DNA from: Sphingomonas sp. HMP9
GTDB taxonomy: Bacteria; Pseudomonadota; Alphaproteobacteria; Sphingomonadales; Sphingomonadaceae
Reading direction: 5' to 3'
NCBI RefSeq assembly: GCF_013374115.1
Contig: NZ_AP022673.1
Coordinates: 1,144,501 to 1,208,500, forward strand
Length of the DNA: 64,000 nucleotides
This document shows, piece after piece, positions 62,162-64,000 of the stretch. Below the pieces are notes generated by a model, which saw nothing but the letters and a program-made list of their open reading frames with translations, did no database searches and was not told where the DNA came from. Within the stretch, counting starts at the first letter, position 1. Every line of letters begins with the position of its first letter. The position numbers and the translations under genes are program-made.

Positions 62162-62400
62162 ACCCCTTTTCGATGGTCGTTTGCATCGTGCTGATCGTGA
62201 TGGTCGCCAAGGTGCTGACCGCTCGGTACCGCGCGATGGGCGACGCCCCGGCAAACCCGGTCGAAAGCACCGACGCGCTGCGGCTACGCGAAGAGGTCCA
62301 GCAAATGAAGGAGCGTATCCAGGTCCTGGAGCGCGTGATCACCGACAACCACAAGAGCGTCGATCTCGACAGAGAGATCGAGCGGCTTCGCGACCGCTAA
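62158..62400 (+). CDS. PspB-like small membrane coiled-coil protein 4
   Basis: This 80-residue protein has a short membrane segment (FSMVVCIVLIVMVAKVLTAR) and the coiled coil EEVQQMKERIQVLERVITDN, ending KSVDLDREIERLRDR. It is the closest in size to PspB. The LERVITDNH motif is close to that of typical PspB-like proteins, which often have ERI-LEAILDxxxP. Cotranscribed with both neighbours. Confidence 0.85.
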   Translation: MNPFSMVVCIVLIVMVAKVLTARYRAMGDAPANPVESTDALRLREEVQQMKERIQVLERVITDNHKSVDLDREIERLRDR

Positions 62401-62412
62401 GAGGAGGCGGAC

Positions 62413-62652
62413 ATGATCGAACCTAACGTCTACATCACCTTGGCGCTGGCGAGCCTTGCAGGGCTCGCGATGATCGTCGCTGGCGGCCTGGCCGGATGGC
62501 GCGGCTGGCTCTCGCTGCGGCGACTGGAACTGGATCACGCACAGGACGGCCGCATGCCCGTCGCGGTGTCGACCGGATCGCGGATCGAGATCGCCGACCT
62601 GAAGGAGCGCATCAAGAAGCTGGAGGCGATCGCCGCCGGGGTGGACCTCTAA
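62413..62652 (+). CDS. PspB-like small membrane coiled-coil protein 5
   Basis: This 79-residue protein has a membrane segment (TLALASLAGLAMIVAGGLAG) followed by WRGWLSLRRLELDHAQDG and a shorter coiled coil (IADLKERIKKLEAIAAGVDL) that ends early, so the TD...EIExLR tail is missing. GAGGAGGC precedes the ATG. It is the last gene of the psp operon, followed by a partial repeat and sufE. Confidence 0.82.
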   Translation: MIEPNVYITLALASLAGLAMIVAGGLAGWRGWLSLRRLELDHAQDGRMPVAVSTGSRIEIADLKERIKKLEAIAAGVDL

Positions 62653-62657
62653 ACGCA

Positions 62658-62680
62658 TGTTCCCCCGCGAAGGCGGGGTA
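62658..62680. repeat. Single arm of the CCCGCGAAGGCGGG repeat
   Basis: TGTTCCCCCGCGAAGGCGGG with GTA is one arm of the family seen at 34880 and 42773; the second arm is absent. It sits between the psp operon and sufE. Confidence 0.55.
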
Positions 62681-62723
62681 CATGGTGTTGAAGCGCTACG
62701 TGCGAACCGCTACCGATCCCGCC

Positions 62724-63131
62724 ATGGCCACCCTCACCGACATCCGCGAGGAATATGACTTCCTCGAACCCGACGATCGTTACCGCCTGCTGATCGACCT
62801 TGGTCGTGAACTGGAGCCGATGCCGGACGCGCTCAAGACCGATGCGACGCTGGTGCGGGGGTGTTCGGCGTCGGTGTGGGTGTATCCGACCACGCAAGAC
62901 GATGGCCGGCTGCATTTCCTGGCGGATTCGAATGCCGCGATCACGAAGGGGATCATCGCGCTGGTGTTGCTGACGGTGCAGGATCAGCCGCCGGGCGCGA
63001 TCGTCGCGACCGACATCAAGGCGGAGCTGGCGCCGTTCGATCTAAGCAAGCAGTTGAGCTCGAACCGGACGCAGGGGATTCCGAACATGATCGCGCTGAT
63101 CCGGGAGACGGCGGAGCGGTACGCGGATTAG
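62724..63131 (+). CDS. sufE: Cysteine desulfuration protein SufE
   Basis: SufE takes sulfur from the cysteine desulfurase SufS for iron-sulfur cluster assembly. The 135-residue protein has DIREEYDFLEPDDRYRLLID, the cysteine motif LVRGCSASVWVYP with the acceptor Cys near residue 47, and DLSKQLSSNRTQGIPNMIAL at the C-terminus. ATG 62724 fits the family start MATLTDIREEY; an in-frame ATG at 62682 would add 14 residues. The other suf genes are not in this window. Confidence 0.93.
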   Translation: MATLTDIREEYDFLEPDDRYRLLIDLGRELEPMPDALKTDATLVRGCSASVWVYPTTQDDGRLHFLADSNAAITKGIIALVLLTVQDQPPGAIVATDIKAELAPFDLSKQLSSNRTQGIPNMIALIRETAERYAD

Positions 63132-63142
63132 CGCGAAGACCG

Positions 63143-63241
63143 TGCCCTCACCCTTCCCACCCGGCCAGCGCCGGCCGGGCCCCTTCCCTCTCCCCGGCGG
63201 AGAGAGGGCGAGACGCCGAAGGCGGCGAGGGTAAGGGCACG
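63143..63241. repeat. Inverted repeat overlapping the 3' end of the ferredoxin gene
   Basis: GTGCCCTCACCCTTCCCACC and a central GGCCAGCGCCGGCC palindrome are followed by CCTCTCCCCGGCGGAGAGAG G and GAGGGTAAGGGCAC at the right end. The outer arms (GTGCCCT.ACCCT / AGGGT.AGGGCAC) are complementary. The element lies between convergent sufE and the ferredoxin gene and could terminate both, but on the minus strand it is read as the last 30 codons of the ferredoxin gene. Confidence 0.7.
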
Positions 63242-63552
63242 CTAGGGTCGGTAAGGGTCGCGACGACGTCTTCAACGTCGGCACCCGCCGGTACCAACAT
63301 CCACCGGTCCGGCCGTGCCCCGTCCACCATCACCACCGCATTCTTCGGACATACGCCGAGGCACTTCACCTCGACGACGCCGCGGTCCGCCTTGCGGCCC
63401 TTCTTCAGCCCAAGCCCCTTGCGCAAAAGCTTGACCAGCGGCGTGCTGCCTTTGTCGCCGAAGCCGCCGCCGATCTTCTTCGAACATTTGCCGCAGACCA
63501 GCACGCTTCCTTGCCAGCGGCTGGCCAGAACGCGGATCACGCCGGTTTCCAT
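63148..63552 (-). CDS. Thioredoxin-like [2Fe-2S] ferredoxin
   Basis: The 134-residue protein resembles (2Fe-2S) ferredoxins with a thioredoxin fold. Cysteines are C20 and C23 in VLVCGKCSKK and C64 and C68 in VKCLGVCPKNA, the usual C-x2-C plus C-x3-C (spacing somewhat different from the NuoE type). The region GKCSKKIGGGFGDKG is typical of the group. After about residue 100 (LTDPSVPLPSPP) the sequence is encoded by a dispersed repeat, giving a Ser/Pro/Arg-rich tail. Its start overlaps the end of the J-domain gene upstream by 16 bases, so coupling is likely. Confidence 0.87.
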   Translation of the reverse strand: METGVIRVLASRWQGSVLVCGKCSKKIGGGFGDKGSTPLVKLLRKGLGLKKGRKADRGVVEVKCLGVCPKNAVVMVDGARPDRWMLVPAGADVEDVVATLTDPSVPLPSPPSASRPLSAGEREGARPALAGWEG

Positions 63553-64000
63553 GTCCGCTGGTCTTCGGCCACCTTCAGCACCTCATACGCGGCCTGCACG
63601 CCCTGGAACCGCGTCGCCGCATCCTTGTCGCCAGGCCGCACGTCGGGATGGTTCGCCTTGGCCATCCGGCGCCAAGCCGCGCGCACGTCCTCGAACGTCG
63701 CGTCGGGTTCCAGGTCCAGCACCTCGAGCGCGCGCATCTCGTCGCGCGACCGGCTGCCGTCGCCGGACCCCGCCCAAGCATAATGTTTGGGATCGGTATA
63801 GCCGTCCGCCGTACGCGTCTCCGCCGCCTCGCGCTCGGCCGCTTCCTCCGCGCTGAGCCCCTCGAAGTAATTCCAGCCGCGGTTATATTCACCTGCGTGA
63901 TGCATGCAGAAATACCACCGGTCGGGGCTGTTGGGCGATTTGGGTGCCGGACAATTGCCGGGCTCGTTGCAGCCATGCCGGTCGCACAGCCGGACCGTCA
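63537..64000 (-). CDS. J-domain protein, 5' end outside window
   Basis: The frame is open from base 64000, so the true start lies beyond the window; an internal ATG at 63905 would cut off conserved cysteines. The visible 154 residues begin with a Cys/His cluster (RLCDRHGCNEPGNC) that could bind zinc, then FCMHHAGEYNRGWNYFEGLS. The C-terminal J domain is residues about 90-154 of the visible part: LEVLDLEPDATFEDVRAAWR with RMAKANHPDVRPGD, the HPD motif for stimulating DnaK. Similar proteins in alphaproteobacteria have this order, with the J domain at the C-terminus. The client is unknown. Confidence 0.88.
   Translation of the reverse strand, partial: TVRLCDRHGCNEPGNCPAPKSPNSPDRWYFCMHHAGEYNRGWNYFEGLSAEEAAEREAAETRTADGYTDPKHYAWAGSGDGSRSRDEMRALEVLDLEPDATFEDVRAAWRRMAKANHPDVRPGDKDAATRFQGVQAAYEVLKVAEDQRTWKPA

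Noticed and set aside
63148..63241. CRISPR-like or repeat array
   Set aside because: The many palindromic repeats in the window are single copies of dispersed elements with variable spacing. No run of regular repeats with unique spacers exists.

Overview
The window is a high-G+C, gene-dense chromosomal segment that looks like a sphingomonad (Alphaproteobacteria, Sphingomonadales, probably Sphingomonas). The reasons are a complete nuoA-N operon running into birA, coaX, rnj and a DUF1467 gene; alphaproteobacterial small genes (DUF1467, DUF2842, zapA next to 6S RNA); a PhoK-type alkaline phosphatase; and short palindromic repeats in many gaps. I see no rRNA, transposase, prophage or CRISPR array. 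It reads as core chromosome.

Layout. 1-3.9 kb: a truncated nucleotidyltransferase-like gene (-), a large membrane coiled-coil protein (+) and an SDR oxidoreductase (+). 3.98-22.2 kb (-): respiratory complex I nuoABCDEFGHIJKLMN, then birA, coaX, rnj and DUF1467, with most junctions overlapping as ATGA, GTGA, TGATG or TAATG. Palindromic repeats sit in the nuoI/J and nuoJ/K gaps. 22.8-26 kb (-): inositol monophosphatase, EF-P, M23 peptidase and L,D-transpeptidase. 26-31.2 kb (-): thiE, class I aldolase, a MazF/RHH toxin-antitoxin pair, pgk, a MOSC protein and gap. 31.3-32.8 kb (+): a small coiled-coil protein, zapA, 6S RNA, 5-formyl-THF cyclo-ligase and DUF2842. 33.1-33.3 kb (-): two tRNA-Asp genes. 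33.4-43.7 kb: AI-2E transporter, acyl-CoA synthetase, serine hydrolase, and a fatty-acid oxidation run (bifunctional hydratase/dehydrogenase, two acyl-CoA dehydrogenases, TesB thioesterase). 43.7-48.5 kb: amidohydrolase and a beta-hydroxyacid dehydrogenase (-), ilvA and bpt (+). 48.6-51.8 kb (-): the ATP-grasp / alpha-E / transglutaminase-like cluster. 52-58.3 kb: DsbD, PhoK-like phosphatase, beta-helix protein, cation:proton antiporter. 58.4-62.7 kb: pspF (-) facing a psp operon (+). 62.7-64 kb: sufE (+), a thioredoxin-like ferredoxin (-) and a truncated J-domain gene (-).

The most unusual region is the phage-shock-type operon at 59.6-62.7 kb. A good sigma-54 promoter precedes a 47-residue secreted or membrane peptide, then pspA, pspB, pspC and five further small genes. 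Each of these five encodes one N-terminal hydrophobic segment and a short C-terminal helix built on the pattern ER(I/V)xVLERIxTD...EIExLR. PspB and the PspC tail carry related helices, so the whole set may be an expanded PspB-like family. Other points of note are a transglutaminase-like protein without the expected catalytic cysteine, an 18-histidine stretch within 60 residues of NuoL, a toxin-antitoxin module with a perfect 16-bp palindromic operator between pgk and the aldolase gene, and a ferredoxin whose C-terminus is encoded by a dispersed repeat.
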